Source of the DNA: Blastomyces gilchristii SLH14081
Lineage: Eukaryota; Ascomycota; Eurotiomycetes; Onygenales; Ajellomycetaceae
DNA length: 64,000 nt
Reading direction: 5' to 3'
Assembly (NCBI RefSeq): GCF_000003855.2
Contig: NW_003101681.1
Span: forward strand, 3,949,359 to 4,013,358
The notes under the pieces are model-generated. The model was not told the DNA's origin and made no database searches. It saw nothing but the letters and a program-made list of their open reading frames with translations. Shown here in pieces: positions 35,790 through 48,576 of this stretch. How positions within the stretch are numbered: the first letter of the stretch is position 1; each line of letters starts with the position of its first letter. The translations under genes were made by a program, and so were the position numbers.

Positions 35790-36866
35790 ATAATTATTAT
35801 TATTATTATAGTTCAATTATAGATGTATGCAGTCAGAGACTATGACATCTACCTGAGAACTTTTAGTTCTCAGGGTTTTTCCTATATCTATAAAGTTAAC
35901 TATTATACATTCACCAATTTCAGATATGCAAAATCAGAAAATTCCAGCTTAGAATACAAAAACTGTTTATTTTAACATCTTCTGATACTTTGAAACCATT
36001 TGACAATATCATGACAAAAGAAAAGAGAACACAGTCTTAAAGATAGATATATTAAATAGATAGATAGAAAAGAATAGAAAGAAAAGAGTAAAGTAAAGAG
36101 AGACTGTAATACAACAAATTATCAAAAGATAGTATATAGCTGTTTCAACAGACTATATCTGATCAATTTCCTTCTCTTCATATTCAGATGTTTCTGAATT
36201 CAGTTATTTTCTTGTAGCTGGTTGAGTTTCTGATAGAAAGTCTATTATGTATTTAATTCCTGTCGCAGTTGAGAATAAGAATCTCATATTTAATTGATTT
36301 AGATTATACTTCTCTTTCAATCTGACTCTGAGACTATTGTATAATGCACAGTGCATTACAATATACTCAGAATTCTCATTTGTATTGTAGAATGAGCATT
36401 CTATTGAATCAAATCAATCATCAAATCTTTGCATATAACATTTGAAATAGCCATGTCCTAGTTTTAGCTGTATTATAGATGAAAATATTTTCTTTGTATA
36501 TTTAATTGAACAAGATTTCCACTTGAGTTTTATTTCAAATCTTGAATAATGTATACTCTTCTTTTGTTTCTGTCAGCTTTCATTTCACTTGTCTAAACAA
36601 GATTCTTTTATTTTTCTCTTTATAAAGGATCAGAACACAATTTTTTGAATAGATCTGCTTAATTCTGAACTCTTTTTTACAGCTGAATCAGTCAATTCAT
36701 TGTCATGAATATTCATATAAGCAGGAACTCAGTGCAGATGAATTATCAGCTTTGATATTCTTCTCTTTTGAATTTTCAAAACAGAGTTTAAGATCAGTTT
36801 AAGATTCATTTGATCATTATGCATCTGACTATTTCTAAGTCTTTTTAAAGCAGTTCGACTATCAAG
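35790..36866 (-). mobile_element. 5'-truncated LINE (non-LTR retrotransposon)
   Basis: This minus-strand fragment holds the end of a LINE ORF2. It has an RNase H domain (Asp-Ser near 36855; HLH-stop-VPAYM near 36715-36740; NELTD at about 36684-36704, matching the WVPxH...NExxD region of RNase H), then a Cys/His segment CSFYNTN...VMHCALYNS (36340-36405), ending at a stop at 36204-36206. The 3' UTR and an (AAT)n tail run to 35790. The RT and endonuclease parts are absent. The arrangement resembles Tad/I-type fungal LINEs. The 5' edge abuts e2 at 36867. No TSD was found, so the junction may be rearranged. Confidence 0.8.
36204..36866 (-). pseudogene. LINE ORF2 C-terminus (RNase H and Cys/His tail)
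   Basis: In one minus-strand frame about 220 codons can be followed with few stops (TGA for Trp in the HxWVP motif). RNase H would remove the RNA strand after target-primed reverse transcription. The last residues are PATRK before TAA. Damage is lighter than in the neighbouring Gypsy elements. Confidence 0.75.
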
Positions 36867-38790
36867 TGTTAGAACTGATTATGACAGCTTGTAACAGATT
36901 ACTTCAATCAAGAAACTCTCACAGTAGCAGGTTCACTGAGCTCAGAGACTGAGTGAGTTCTGGTTCAAGATAGAGTATATCAAGAGAACTAAGAACTCAG
37001 TGAACAGACTGTCTCACAGGTCTGACTATGTCAAGAAGATCAGAATAACAGATGTAGAGAGACTAGAGAAGATAGAAAAGCTTTACAGAATGCTTGAACT
37101 GAGTGTTGTGAAGAGATTAACTGAAGAGTCTCATAACTCTCTGTAAGAGAAGAGAGAGAAGAGAGAGAAGAAGTCTGTATATCTACTCTCTATAACACTG
37201 AGAGTCAACACTCTGAGAATCTCTGTGAGAATTCTTGAAGAGAGTATCTATTATCTGAAGAATTTATAGATTTTGAGAAGCACTATGAAAGACCTGATAT
37301 AAGAAGAAACAGAGTATAAGTCTTTATAAGATCTTCTATTCAGATTGTCTGAACTGTAACTGAAGAATGAATATACTCAGTATATTTAAAAACTGCTTAT
37401 AACAGAGATCAATTCTGCAGAAATAAAGAATTGAAGAGACTTAAATAGTCTTTTATAAAGAGAGAGCTGAATTTATGTATCTATGAATAAGTTTCTATAA
37501 ATAGAACTTATTAAAAGGCATCATGACTCTTCTCTAACAGATTATTTTACAGATACTAGAACTTATAAGTTATTTATAAGAAAATACTTCTGACTGATGA
37601 TACAAGAACTTATAAAGAAGATAGTGAATTTCTATAGTAATTATCAGAATTCACAGATAGTGCAGTTCAGATTATATAAAGAACTTACTTCTCTACTCAT
37701 TTTATAGAAATCTTAAGAACAGCTAGAAATGAACACTCTTATAAGCCTCTCTGAAAGTAAGAACATATATAATGCCTGCTTTGATGATGTACTGATAATA
37801 GTAGATCACTTCATCAAGATAATACACTTTATACTCACTTACAAGAACTTAAAGTCAAAGAATTTGACTTATATCTTTATTTATAATATGATTCAGTTGC
37901 ATGAGTTGTCTGCAAACATTATCTTAGATAGAGAATTAATCTTTACAGAGAAGTTCTGATCTGATCTGATAACTATACTGAAGATCTTATGAGATCTAAG
38001 TATAGCTTTTCATTAATAGACAGATAATCAGACAGAATGTCTAATGAGTATATTAAAATAGTATCTGCAGTGCTTTATCAATTATAATCAGAATAACTGA
38101 GTGTATTAATTATCACTTACAGAGTTTAAATACAACAAGTTAAAGCATATCAGTATAAATAAAATCTTCTTTAAGATGCTCACTGAGATTTATCTGCAGA
38201 TGATTTTAATGAATCTATGAGAGTATACTATAGAGTGTGATGATAGTTATGATCAGACTGAGAGAATTCAGAATATCTGAGAGAAAGCTCATAAATTCTT
38301 GAGAAAGACTTAAGAGTATCAGAAGAGATACTATAATTTTAAGCATATTATAAAGAGTTTTAAGAAGAATAATAGAGTCTGACTGAGTTTAGAAAACATC
38401 ATTATATAGAGATCTAGTAAGAAGCTAAATCTCTTATAGACAGAGTCTTATAAGATTATAAAGAAAGTTAGTTTATAATTCTATAGATTGAAACTATTAT
38501 CTGAGTTATAGATATATAATATTTTTCATATTTCTTTATTTAATGAATATAAGGAATTCTTAGAAGAGAACTCTGTGACTTATCACTCTATTTATAAAGT
38601 ACTAGAGAGTATAAGAGAATATCAGATTAAAGAAATTATTAACTCAGAGAAATAAGATTACAAGCTCTGATTTAAGATTCAGTGATAAGAGTATTCTGAT
38701 AAAATGAATAAGTTCACTTAAGAATTATCTGAGTAGATAAGACATCTGTAGAAGCTGAGACATGACTTTCATACTACAAATTCTGATAAG
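36867..38790 (+). pseudogene. e2 pol 3' half (RNase H end, integrase, chromodomain)
   Basis: Integrase core: an open frame of 76 residues at 37729-37959 contains VLIIVDHFIKIIHF and IILDRELIF, corresponding to the DDE-type core with its second Asp at the IILDRE position. A chromodomain-like C-terminus is at about 38580-38790. Integrase would insert the cDNA and the chromodomain would bind chromatin. Stops elsewhere show that the gene is dead. Confidence 0.8.
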
Positions 38791-40731
38791 TCAGAATGAC
38801 ACAGTCTTTACTAAGAACCTGATTATAATAAAGATATTAATACTATCATTTATGAATTCTAGTCTATAAGATAATGAATTTCTACTGAGATGAACAGTCT
38901 GCAGTGTATGTAAAGAGAAGAAGAAATCATATTCTTATTAAAGTTAAAAAAATAAAGAAAATAAAAATAGCACTATGAATATAATTTAGAGATTAATAAA
39001 GAAAAAATAAAGAAAACTTATACTTATATTCTCAATATTTATAACACTCAATATCTCTGTAACTATCAATTCTTCTCTTCAAAGAAGCAGAGAGTATTAT
39101 ATCTGTGATATAAACAATTGTTACATTTCACATGAAGATTATCAGAAATGCATAGACTTCAGAGAAGTCAGATATCAGAATACACACAGTTGTAGCAGAG
39201 TCTTGAGAACTGATTATCTACATACATAATCAGATATCTCTTATAAAGCTGTATTCACTTCTCTAGTTATGCTGAAGTATTCAGCCTGAAAATAATTAAG
39301 ATATAAAGAGAAGACTCATCTGCTCATATCAACTCTTATCATGAATTCATAATATTTGTATTGTCTTGATTACTCAGATTTTACAGATACTCATAGACTT
39401 ATCTCTCATTGATAATAAAATTGCAGAAATGCGCCATAGTATGAGAACTGTTGATAGAGAATCTAGACATATTTGCATATATGTGATCAGAGATCATGTA
39501 GATAGAAGAGAGATAATTATAGATCTGCAGAGCTGCAGAAGACACTGACAGCACTGACAGCTTTGCAGAAACTGTTAGCTAGAGTCTGTAAGAAATTACT
39601 TATGAGAAGACTTACAGCAAAGAGTGAGACTGCACTAGTTAGAGTCAGAAGCTGATCTGAGAAAGACACAGGATTAATCACTGACCTGAAGATCAGATGC
39701 AGTAATAAGACTGAAGAGAATAAAGATACTGCTGTGAATAGTAATATCTCTGCTTCATCAGCTGATAAAAAGTAATCAGAAGAGTTGTGAGAATACTTAC
39801 AAGAAGCTCAGCAGCAGCTACACATTGTTTATAAAGATATTGAAATTGAAAAAATTTTTATTCTTGAGAAGTTCTTGAATCAATATATAGACATTGTTAG
39901 AAACACTCTCTCTCTATTATCTGAGTGAAAACACTTTATAAATGAATAAGAATACTCACAGTTTATAAGAATGAGAGCTGTTACAGAGAAAGAGAAAAGA
40001 AGATGAGATTTTATAAACAGATCTGAAATATTTATACTACTTCAGAGAGATTTGTTTACACTATGAGTGATTTCACAGAACAGTCAGATCACTCTAGTAA
40101 ACAAAGAATGATTATAAATTACAGATCTGAATCTTTCTATATGACTATAAAAAGTGATTGCAGACTGTGAATATCTGAATTCTACAATTCTACAGAGTTT
40201 ATGAAAGAATGAAAAATTTCTCACAATTCTAAAGTATCAAAGAATGATGATTTATGAGAATGAGTGAAAGATTAACTTGTGAATGCGTCTCTTTGATAAG
40301 AGTGATCTCACAGAAAGTGATTCATCTGTGAGATGAATCTGTGTAATAGTCACATAAGAATCTCACGGAAAAATAATTGAAGATCAACTGAAACTCTTCA
40401 GATTAAAAGATACAGAATGAATCTGTGTGATAATTATACAAGAATCTCATAGAAATGATTGAGAGTCAATCAGAACTCTTCTGTATGAGAGATGTGAGAT
40501 GAATCTGTATAATAGTCAGAGAAAGATCTGCAGGTCAAAAAGAATATCATAGAATAAGAAACTGAGTGACACACTCTTTTTTCTTTGTGATAATAAGGGA
40601 TTTTTCCTCACTGAGGTTTTTTTTTATAGATGTGAAGGATTTTTAGTGAGTATCACTGCAGTGCTGGGCCTGATTCTATGAAATTACTCAGTGAAAGGCT
40701 TCACAGACAAAGTCTTAGAGAGGAAGAAGTA
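38791..40731 (+). other. e2 post-pol region, copy 2
   Basis: This is co-linear with 17501-19351. It contains a 60-residue open frame at 39366-39548, rich in Ile, Arg and Asp with no recognised domain. Three imperfect ~80-bp tandem units lie at 40320-40530 (two in the other copy). A polypurine run (gagaggaagaag) precedes the LTR. Confidence 0.45.
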
Positions 40732-40989
40732 TATAAGAAATTCTGCTTCTTATGAATTCTTTATCTCTACTTCTATCTCTCATGTAATCAATAGAGTTAG
40801 CAGCTCTTGACTACACACAACTATATAGACTGAAGTTCATGAATACTATTCATAACTCAGCTTGAATGCTATTATACATTTAATCTCAACATTTTATCTT
40901 TCTATCATGAATACTTCTAGTAGTTAACAGTATATATCGTACCAAGCTGCAAACATCTGAATAATCGCCTGTGAGCACTTATTCTTACA
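40732..40989 (+). repeat. e2 3' LTR, copy 2
   Basis: This 258-bp LTR is identical in length to the other two e2 LTRs. The first base pair is mutated (TATAAGAAATTC for TGTAAGAAATCC) and the end TTATTCTTACA is intact. Confidence 0.9.
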
Positions 40990-41584
40990 TGAAAGCTCTT
41001 CAGTCACTGAAAAAGTAATTCTTACTTAAAAGAATATGAAATTATAATATAAAATAACTCTGTTTTTAATTCTTTATAAGAATATTGTATAAAATTCAGA
41101 GAAAAATATCTTACTTTTTTAAGAGAAATAAAAAACTATCTCTAAGATCTTTTTTTTTTTTACATTAACTACTGCAGAAGAATGAGATAGAAACTGCTAA
41201 AATATGCACTGCTATATACTCTCTATCAAGACTTTCTCTCTTCAAAGCCTTGATATTATAGAGAATATAGGTCTGTTTCTATATAATAATATAAATATTA
41301 TCAGCAGAATGTAGAGAAACTGATTATTTATATCTTAAAATAAAAGACTTTGTCAATGATTATATTAATATAGAGTTAATTCTTAAATTCAATAGAAATC
41401 TAGTGTTGCTGCTCTCAATCTCTTACAGAATCTATTGAATATTGAGATATTAAACTAGATTTAATATATCTCACTGTGCAGAGATCAAAGACTCAGTCAG
41501 ATCTTGAAGTATACTGATTTTATAGTTATTAATATACTGTTAACTCATTGTTCACTGATTATGTATTAAATAATGTTCCTGATG
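40990..41584. other. AT-rich sequence, no gene recognised
   Basis: Unique within this window. It includes a T-run at about 41150-41161. There are no long reading frames in either strand and no similarity to e1-e4. Confidence 0.4.
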
Positions 41585-42175
41585 TATCTTTTTATATTTT
41601 TCTACTGAGAATAAGCCAGATTGAGAGAGACAGTATGAGAGTGAGACTTAACATTAATATTTTAATACACTGAAGACAGGCAGAGTTTTTATAAAGATTG
41701 CACTTCAGATGTGTTCATTGATTATATACTTGATATTATTACTGAGATATCTTTTTGTATTTTTCTGCCAGAGATGAGCCAGATTGAGAAGGGCGGTACA
41801 AGAGTGAGACTTGACATTGATGTTTTGAAATATCAAAGATGAACAGAGTTTTCACAGAGATTACTCCTCAGATATCTCTACAATTACAGATCAGAAATCT
41901 TTCAAAATCAAGAAGATTGATACATAGGGCTAGGTCTCTGCACCTTACAATTTGTATGGCAATTTGGCCTAGGGTTGTGGTGTGATAGGGGTGAATGAGG
42001 GATAATCCCACACAGGAGTTTCAAACAATGTCTGGTTCCTATTTGGCTGGATAACTCCACCATCACATGGGGTATGCGGTCGCCGATGGGGTCAAAATAC
42101 TTGTATGATCGAGGGCTTTTCGATGAATCTATCGGCGGGGTCTTATTCGAAAAATCGAGCGAGTTTGTAGTGAAG
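41585..42175 (-). repeat. Repeat R, minus copy
   Basis: This is the reverse complement of 10811-11404. Two ~165-bp tandem units (about 41590-41750 and 41755-41900) are each marked by a GAGCCAGATTGAGA-like segment and GAGTGAGACTT. They are followed by the GC-richer section 41910-42175. CpG is retained (ATCGGCGGGGTC, GGTCGCCGATGG), unlike the surroundings. No TSD or terminal repeat was found. Confidence 0.7.
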
Positions 42176-42210
42176 CGGTTGATTGATGGAGAGTAAGAAA
42201 GATGAAACAC
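41908..42210 (-). pseudogene. Hypothetical 100-residue frame in repeat R
   Basis: This is an open frame of 100 codons from ATG at 42208-42210. The part inside R aligns without frame change with the plus copy at 10811-11080, where the same frame has two stops; LSHHNPR, CQSS/YQSS and the PP-I-D segment are shared. Pro, Ser and His are abundant. I do not recognise the family. It may be an internal fragment of a larger protein of an unknown element, or a fortuitous frame in a conserved non-coding repeat. Confidence 0.3.
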
Positions 42211-43233
42211 TCTGTGATAAGTGAAAGAGTTCTACAGAGAAGTATTCTGTCACTGATAGCTCTCACTGATAATTATCTCAGATAGAAATCTCAAATTCAC
42301 GTTGTAATTCTGAAAGAGTATTCTTCAACAGATGAAAATCAAGAGCTGAATAATAATTATCTACAATTCTTATTTAAATAATCGGAGTGAGTGAATCAAT
42401 CTCACTATTAAAATAATTTTATAAGCACTTCTCATAGATAAGTATAAATCATCTTAGAGAACTCTACTCAATCAGGTCAAAAGAGCTCTGAACTCAGTAG
42501 CTGCTCACTCAGCAGTAGTCTTCTCATTTAAATTACTCACAGAAGTGAAGCTGAGATAACTGCTACTGAGAAATAAAGAAGTTTCAGTAAATGTAGCTGA
42601 ATTCATTACAGTCTGTGATACAGTACAGCAGAATGTTCTAGATTTATATACTCTTATAAAGACAAAAATGATGAAATTCTTTGATTGTTTTCACACTTAA
42701 TCAGTTATTAAGATGAGTGACTTTGTCTTCTTTAACTTGATCTGTAAGAATGAGAAAGAATATACTATTCAAGAATCTTCAAAGATCTTATCTCTGCAGA
42801 TTGATCTGTTTGAAATTGTTGAGAAAGTCTCTAATGTTATCTTCTATCTACTACTTTCTCTTAAGTGATGTATATACTCTGTCATTTCTGTTATTTATTT
42901 GGAAAAAACACTTCTATATTCTGCAGACCTTGAACATTCACTCTCAGAGACTGTCATTGTGACTAATCAGTCTCAATTTGAAATTGAAAAAATCATTGAA
43001 AAATGCACAGAGAGAGAAAAGACATATGTTTAGATTAAGTAAAGAGAATATGAAGACTCAAGCTGAGAATCTCTCAATGTGATTATAAAGAATACTTCAG
43101 ATCTTGTCAAAATCTTTATAATTAAGAGATCTCACAGATGATCACATCAAGTCTAAGAGAGACAGGCAAGAAAGAGAATGTTATGAGAACAGATAACAAG
43201 AAAAAAGAGAAGAAGAAGAAAAGAAAAGAAAAT
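42176..43233. other. AT-rich sequence flanking e1, no clear gene
   Basis: This stretch is continuous with 48886 onward if the e1 and its aaaat duplication are removed. The best frame is 70 residues at 42750-42962 on the plus strand (Leu/Lys/Arg-rich, no domain). An A/G-rich run lies at 43195-43233. Probably degenerate transposon, not identified. Confidence 0.4.
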
Positions 43234-43542
43234 TGTAAGAGGCCTACGCCGAATAGATCAGTATAATATTGATAGGTCTTATATAACAAAGAGAAAAACA
43301 TTAAAGAAGGAAAAGAAAGAGAAAGTGTAGAAATCAGTGATCAGAGTGAATATTTATACATGTATGTGATGATGTATGCAGTGAAGCTTCGGGGCGGCAG
43401 AATCTATACACATTCGTGGCGGCCGAGGATCGGTGATTGAGAATGACTGAGAATCAGGGTGTATGTATTCAATAGTGGAACAGAAGAATCTATGAAGTGT
43501 AACAGAATAGTCTATATAATTGATCAGGTGCAGCCTGTCACA
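43234..43542 (-). repeat. e1 3' LTR
   Basis: This 309-bp LTR, on the minus strand, starts TGTGACAGGCTGCACCTGAT and ends CGTAGGCCTCTTACA. It is paired with 48577-48885. Confidence 0.93.
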
Positions 43543-43579
43543 TTAGTCCCTCTCTTTCAGAAGCAGTTTCCATCAGTCA

Positions 43580-46500
43580 AGAACTGCTGTTTCAGATAAC
43601 ATGGAACTCAGAGTTCAGGTCAGTTGATTGTAGCTGACTCATTTCACAAGATATTGTCAGTTATAGCTGCAGAGTCTCTCATTGAGAATATTCTCAATCT
43701 CTCACTCAAGCTCATTATCTTCTTCTATGATGCCTGGTGACTGTCAGTCAGAAGTCAGTTAAGAAGGAAACAGATCAGTGATAGTGCAGTAAAGCAAGCT
43801 TGTATGAAATACATTATGAATCTCTGATAATGTGTCAAGACAGTAGTTGTGACTATCTAAAACTTCTATCACTTTATACTTGACATGATGATAATCTAGC
43901 ATATAAGATGAACATGTGGTTTATATATTCTTAAGATTCAATCATATCAGATCTTCTATCTTATATTGTTCAGTGAAATCTTGATAAACATTAGTTTGAT
44001 TCTCTTGATCTTGTTTCACAGTTGCTATGAAGGCCTCTGCTTAATCACAGACATCTTAGAGCTTTATTACTATATTATTAATAATCTGAATTGAACTGCA
44101 GAGATTCAGTGTGAACTGTGTAGTCTCTAGAAGATTCAACACTTTCATGTGATAATTATGTATAAGGAAGAACAGGCTTATATCTGTTGAAATAGCATCT
44201 CATTCATTGATAGCAACCTCTGTGTGTAGAAGCAGATCATACTAATCATCTTATGAGTGATTGCAGAACTTGTGAAGATAATTCTTTACAGTCTGAATTG
44301 TCTATTCTGACACATTATCAGTCTCAGAGTGATAGACAGTTGATAGACAGTGTATAATCTTGAGAACTTGACAGATTCTTGTTCAGAGAGCACTCATGAA
44401 TTAACAGCCTTAATTCAATACTATAGATCTCAGTAATTCATACATCTGATAGAACAGACTCTGTAGAAAAGCTTTAATAACTTGTTCAGTATTCATCTTA
44501 TTATAAGATTTCAATATTACATCTTTGCTCAATTGATTCATAATAATCAGAATGTTTCTACAATTCTTACTCTCAGATAGATTGACAGTGAAGTCAATTG
44601 CTATATCTCATCAGATTCTATCAGAGACATTGAGTGATTTCAATAGATCTTTTCTACAGTTCTTTCATGAGATAATAGAAGAACAGTAATTGCAGTTTCA
44701 GATAAAGTATCTGATACTGTTTAATATCTCAGACTAATAGAACTCTTAGAAGATCATTCTATACAGCTGTTTATAACCTGAATTATTAGTCATACACAAA
44801 TCATGCATCTCTTGCATTATTCAAGTGTGTAAGAGTTCAGATTGAGAAACCTAGCATTGTTCACAGAATTGTAGAGTATTATTATCATTGATTGAACATT
44901 CTGAGATATCAGTTCTTATATGTAGTTCTGGGAAAAATCAGAGTGCTTCTTGATATACTGCTTCAGTGAGAGTCTGAAGAAGTTCATTCACCTGAGCTGC
45001 TATATACCACAGTTTATTCAGTGTAGAGAAAGTGAAGATATCAATAGCAGTTCTAACTGAAGAAGCATGTATAGTTCTAATCAAAGAAGCATGTATAGTG
45101 TCATGAACTGTTTCATCTTGATCAACTAGTATCTTCAGATTCAAGAGCCAGTGCTCTCAGTTCATTCAGTAAGTATCTGTTACATTAAATGATATATCTT
45201 GCTCTCATTATGAGAGAGCATCTGCTATTGAGTTCTGACTGTCAGAATGATAGTGTATTGTAAAATGAAAGCAGCTTAAGAACTCAGATCATCATATCTG
45301 TCATTCAGTGAGTTTACAGATAGTTGTAAAGTATTTGAGATTCTTATAATCTGTGATTATCTTAAATTCAGAGACACTTTGAAGTTCAGAGTTTCATTCT
45401 TCTAAACAGTGTATAATTGTGAGAAGTTTCTTGTTATAGATCTCATAATTGCATTCAGTAAGACTCAGTTTCTTAGACATGAAGACATATGATTGTAGAA
45501 CACCTTCATTATCATATTGCAATATTGCTTCTTCTGTTACATAGTCAGAGAAATCAGCCTTAACAACTGTTTCATGATCAGAATTGAATGTTATCAGCAG
45601 AGAGGTATTAATGAACATCTTCTTCATCTGTGTAAATGCAGTTTCAGCATCCGCTGATCATTGAAATACTGAGTCTTTCTTAGTGAGGTCTGTAAGTGGT
45701 CTCGCGATATCTTCTCAGAATTCATTCAAATCCCCTTGCCAGCTTCTATGATGAAACCTAAGTATTTAGTACTCTTAACTTTGAAGTCACACTTGTCAAT
45801 ATCAATTGATAGTCCTGCTTCTCATAGTCATTGCAATACTCTTTGCACATGCTCTTGATGTTCTTTTCTGAATTCATCAGTGAAGATGAGGATGTCATCT
45901 AGATAAGCAGATGCAAACTCATCAAGAAAATCTCAGAGTACTCAGTTGATATACTTCTGAAATATACTGAGAATGTTAGTCAGCTCAAAGAGTGTGACTA
46001 TTCATTCAAAGAGGTTATAACATGTTCAGAATGCTGTAAGCCATTTATCTTCTTCAGTGATATAAATCTTATGAAACGCGGTGATGACATCTAGCTTTAT
46101 AAATCATTGAGCTCATCTGATTCATGCTAGGGTTTCATTGATGAGAGATAAGAGATATCAATCTTTCTTTGTCAATCTGTTCAGATCTCAATAGTTCACA
46201 CAGAATCAGAGTTCTTTATCTGACTTCTTTGCAAAGAGAATAGAAGCTGCAGTGAAAGAGTTGCTAACACATATGAATTTCTTATCTAACAGATTATTGA
46301 GTGTCTTTCAGAGAAGAAGAAGTTCATCTCCAGACATATTATAAAGAGAGTCTTATGATAGTTCAGAGTTCTTATCATTCTTCTTTTTCAACTTGATACT
46401 GTGATCCACTTCTGAACCTTGTAAGAGAGGTAGATTTGTAGCATTATTATCTTGTTAAAAGATATCTATATATTTGTGATATTATTGAGAGAGTTTTGTA

Positions 46501-47060
46501 CAAGAATCTATTGTTATAATATAGAATATCTTTTCTAGAGCCTTTTTGATATCAGTCAGACTGGTGAAATATATTGATATATGATTCTACTATCAGTGAT
46601 TCTTTTAACAACTTCTTTTTCTAAGTATTTTATAGGCATTGACAGAGATCTATGTCAGGTTCATAGTCTTGTGAATGTCATTCTCATGAACTCTATCATT
46701 GTTAGAGAATATCAAGCTTCTGTTTTAAGCATTTAATAAGATGCCTTGTTCAGATAGCCAGGCAAGTTCTAACATAAGATTGTAATCAAGATTATCAACT
46801 TCATATGCATAGATATCTTCACATTGATGTCCTCTCACATCTATGGTCAGCTTCATCATGTAATGAGTACAAATGTCTTTTGAATCATCAAATTCTGTGA
46901 GAAGTCAGAGTCTTGATAAGAGAATATGCTGAAGGTTATGATGTCTTATAACTGAAGATTTTATCATTGCATAGTGACATAGACTGCTGTCTATCATAGC
47001 TTTCATATTATATATGTTATCAATCACAGTAGATACAAGAATCACATTCATTGTCATTTT
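43580..47060 (-). pseudogene. e1 pol pseudogene
   Basis: The minus strand is co-linear with 20955-24480. It covers protease (~47060-46700, DSS at the active site), RT (~46320-45750, catalytic box region near 45900), RNase H with a 77-residue open frame at 45394-45627 (KADFSDYVTEEAILQYDNE, the expected RNase H start), integrase (~44850-44000), its C-terminal segment near 43920 and a chromodomain remnant (~43720-43600). A 68-residue open frame at 44938-45144 lies in the RNase H-IN connection. Frequent TGA at Trp and Arg positions makes it inactive. Confidence 0.85.
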
Positions 47061-48247
47061 CTCTTCAAATTAATGTTGTCTGATCTCTTCAAGCTTCTGT
47101 TTATGAATTTGAATAGAAGCTAATCTTTTCCCTGTTTCATCAGAGTATTCTTATAGTTATCTTCTGAATCTTTCTTCACTGCAATGTGATTGACATGGAC
47201 AGATGCTGATTCATTCTTCAAATAAGAAGACACTGATCTTTCTCTTAATTGAGAAGATGCTGGTCTTTCTCTTGAGTGTGGAGATACATAGATCAATCAG
47301 CAGTTGAAAGCAATGTATTCTAATCAGTTACAGTTGATGCATACTTCATGTTGATGTTGATCAGTGACTTCTTCAGAAGTGATCTCAGGAATTCAGAAGC
47401 CTGTTTGAATGATGAAGATTCTTGCTTGTGTGTAGATATTTAAGTCTACTCAATTCATGATATCTGCATCATTGTTATTTCTCAGTATGAGTGTATAAGT
47501 CACTGAGATATAACATCTTCTGCCACTGTTCTGTATACTCTTGAGCTCGATAAGACAGTTATTCATTATTCAGAGCTGTGTGCAGAAGCCTTCATAAGTC
47601 TGATCTTCATCTATGCTTATAAGAATCTGTAAGAGTTTGAAAGTTAATATCTTCTTGAGCATGCTAATCTTTATTCAATTCTTTCAAGATTGATCATCTG
47701 CTTCTAGAATCTTGATGTTGAAGTCAGGGATAAATATTGTAAGAGAAGTGTTTCTCTGTCAGACACTCTGTAATCAATCTAATACTTTCTGTTACATAGC
47801 AGTGTCTCAGAACAGGATATCAAGATGTTTCATGATATTATCAGATATTTATAACACTAATTCACATACTTTCATTCATGAATGAAACTTCTATTTCACC
47901 TGATTCTTCAATCTTTTATTGATATATCAATTTTGATTAATTAATGAATCAATGACATCTTCATCTACACTCAGTTTCACAATCATTTTCATTCTCCATG
48001 ATGAGTAGAGAGTGAGATCAGAAGTATTAAAATATGTAAGAGCATCTAAGCATTCTTTCAGTGCTTTTATACTTGATTCTGTAGGTGTTGAAATTGTATG
48101 AGTTAATTGTTGAATCTCTTTGTATTGAAGTTATTACATTGCATGCATATCAGCTATTTGTTATTGTTGTAATTCTAACATTACTCAGAGTCACTGTGAT
48201 ATTGTGTCTATACTTGTGTTTGAGAGTTTCATATTATTGTTAGATAT
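47061..48247 (-). pseudogene. e1 gag pseudogene
   Basis: This corresponds to 19765-20952. The start codon has become ATA (48245-48247). The zinc-knuckle region is near 47300. Stops are mainly TGA. Leader sequence lies between 48248 and 48576. Confidence 0.75.
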
Positions 48248-48576
48248 AATTATATCAATTATTGAATGTATAATATCTGTGAAATCTGAAGAAGTGTAAT
48301 TGTATTCTCATATATCTGAGTGTCAGAACTCTCAGGTCTTTCACTGATATTCTCTTGTAAAATCTTACTCTCTTTGTAAGATCTTGTTGCAGAGTCAGAG
48401 TGACTGATGAGCAAGCTTTTATCTGAGAACTCAGTGTCTGCTTAACTGTTTAACTGTTTCTCTATTTCTTATGTGTTGTTATGTGTTCAGATATCTCTTG
48501 ATGAATAATCATTTCTAATGAGAAGATGATGCATGAATAATTGTTTCTAATAAGAAGATAATGAATGTTTTTCTAA

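Larger units (their letters stand above)
36867..40989 (+). mobile_element. e2 Ty3/Gypsy element, copy 2, 5'-truncated
   Basis: This aligns with 15570-19609 of the complete e2: the end of RNase H, integrase, chromodomain, post-pol region and 3' LTR. Upstream e2 sequence is replaced by the LINE fragment at 36866. It is followed by tgaaa, but no partner TSD is available. Confidence 0.88.
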
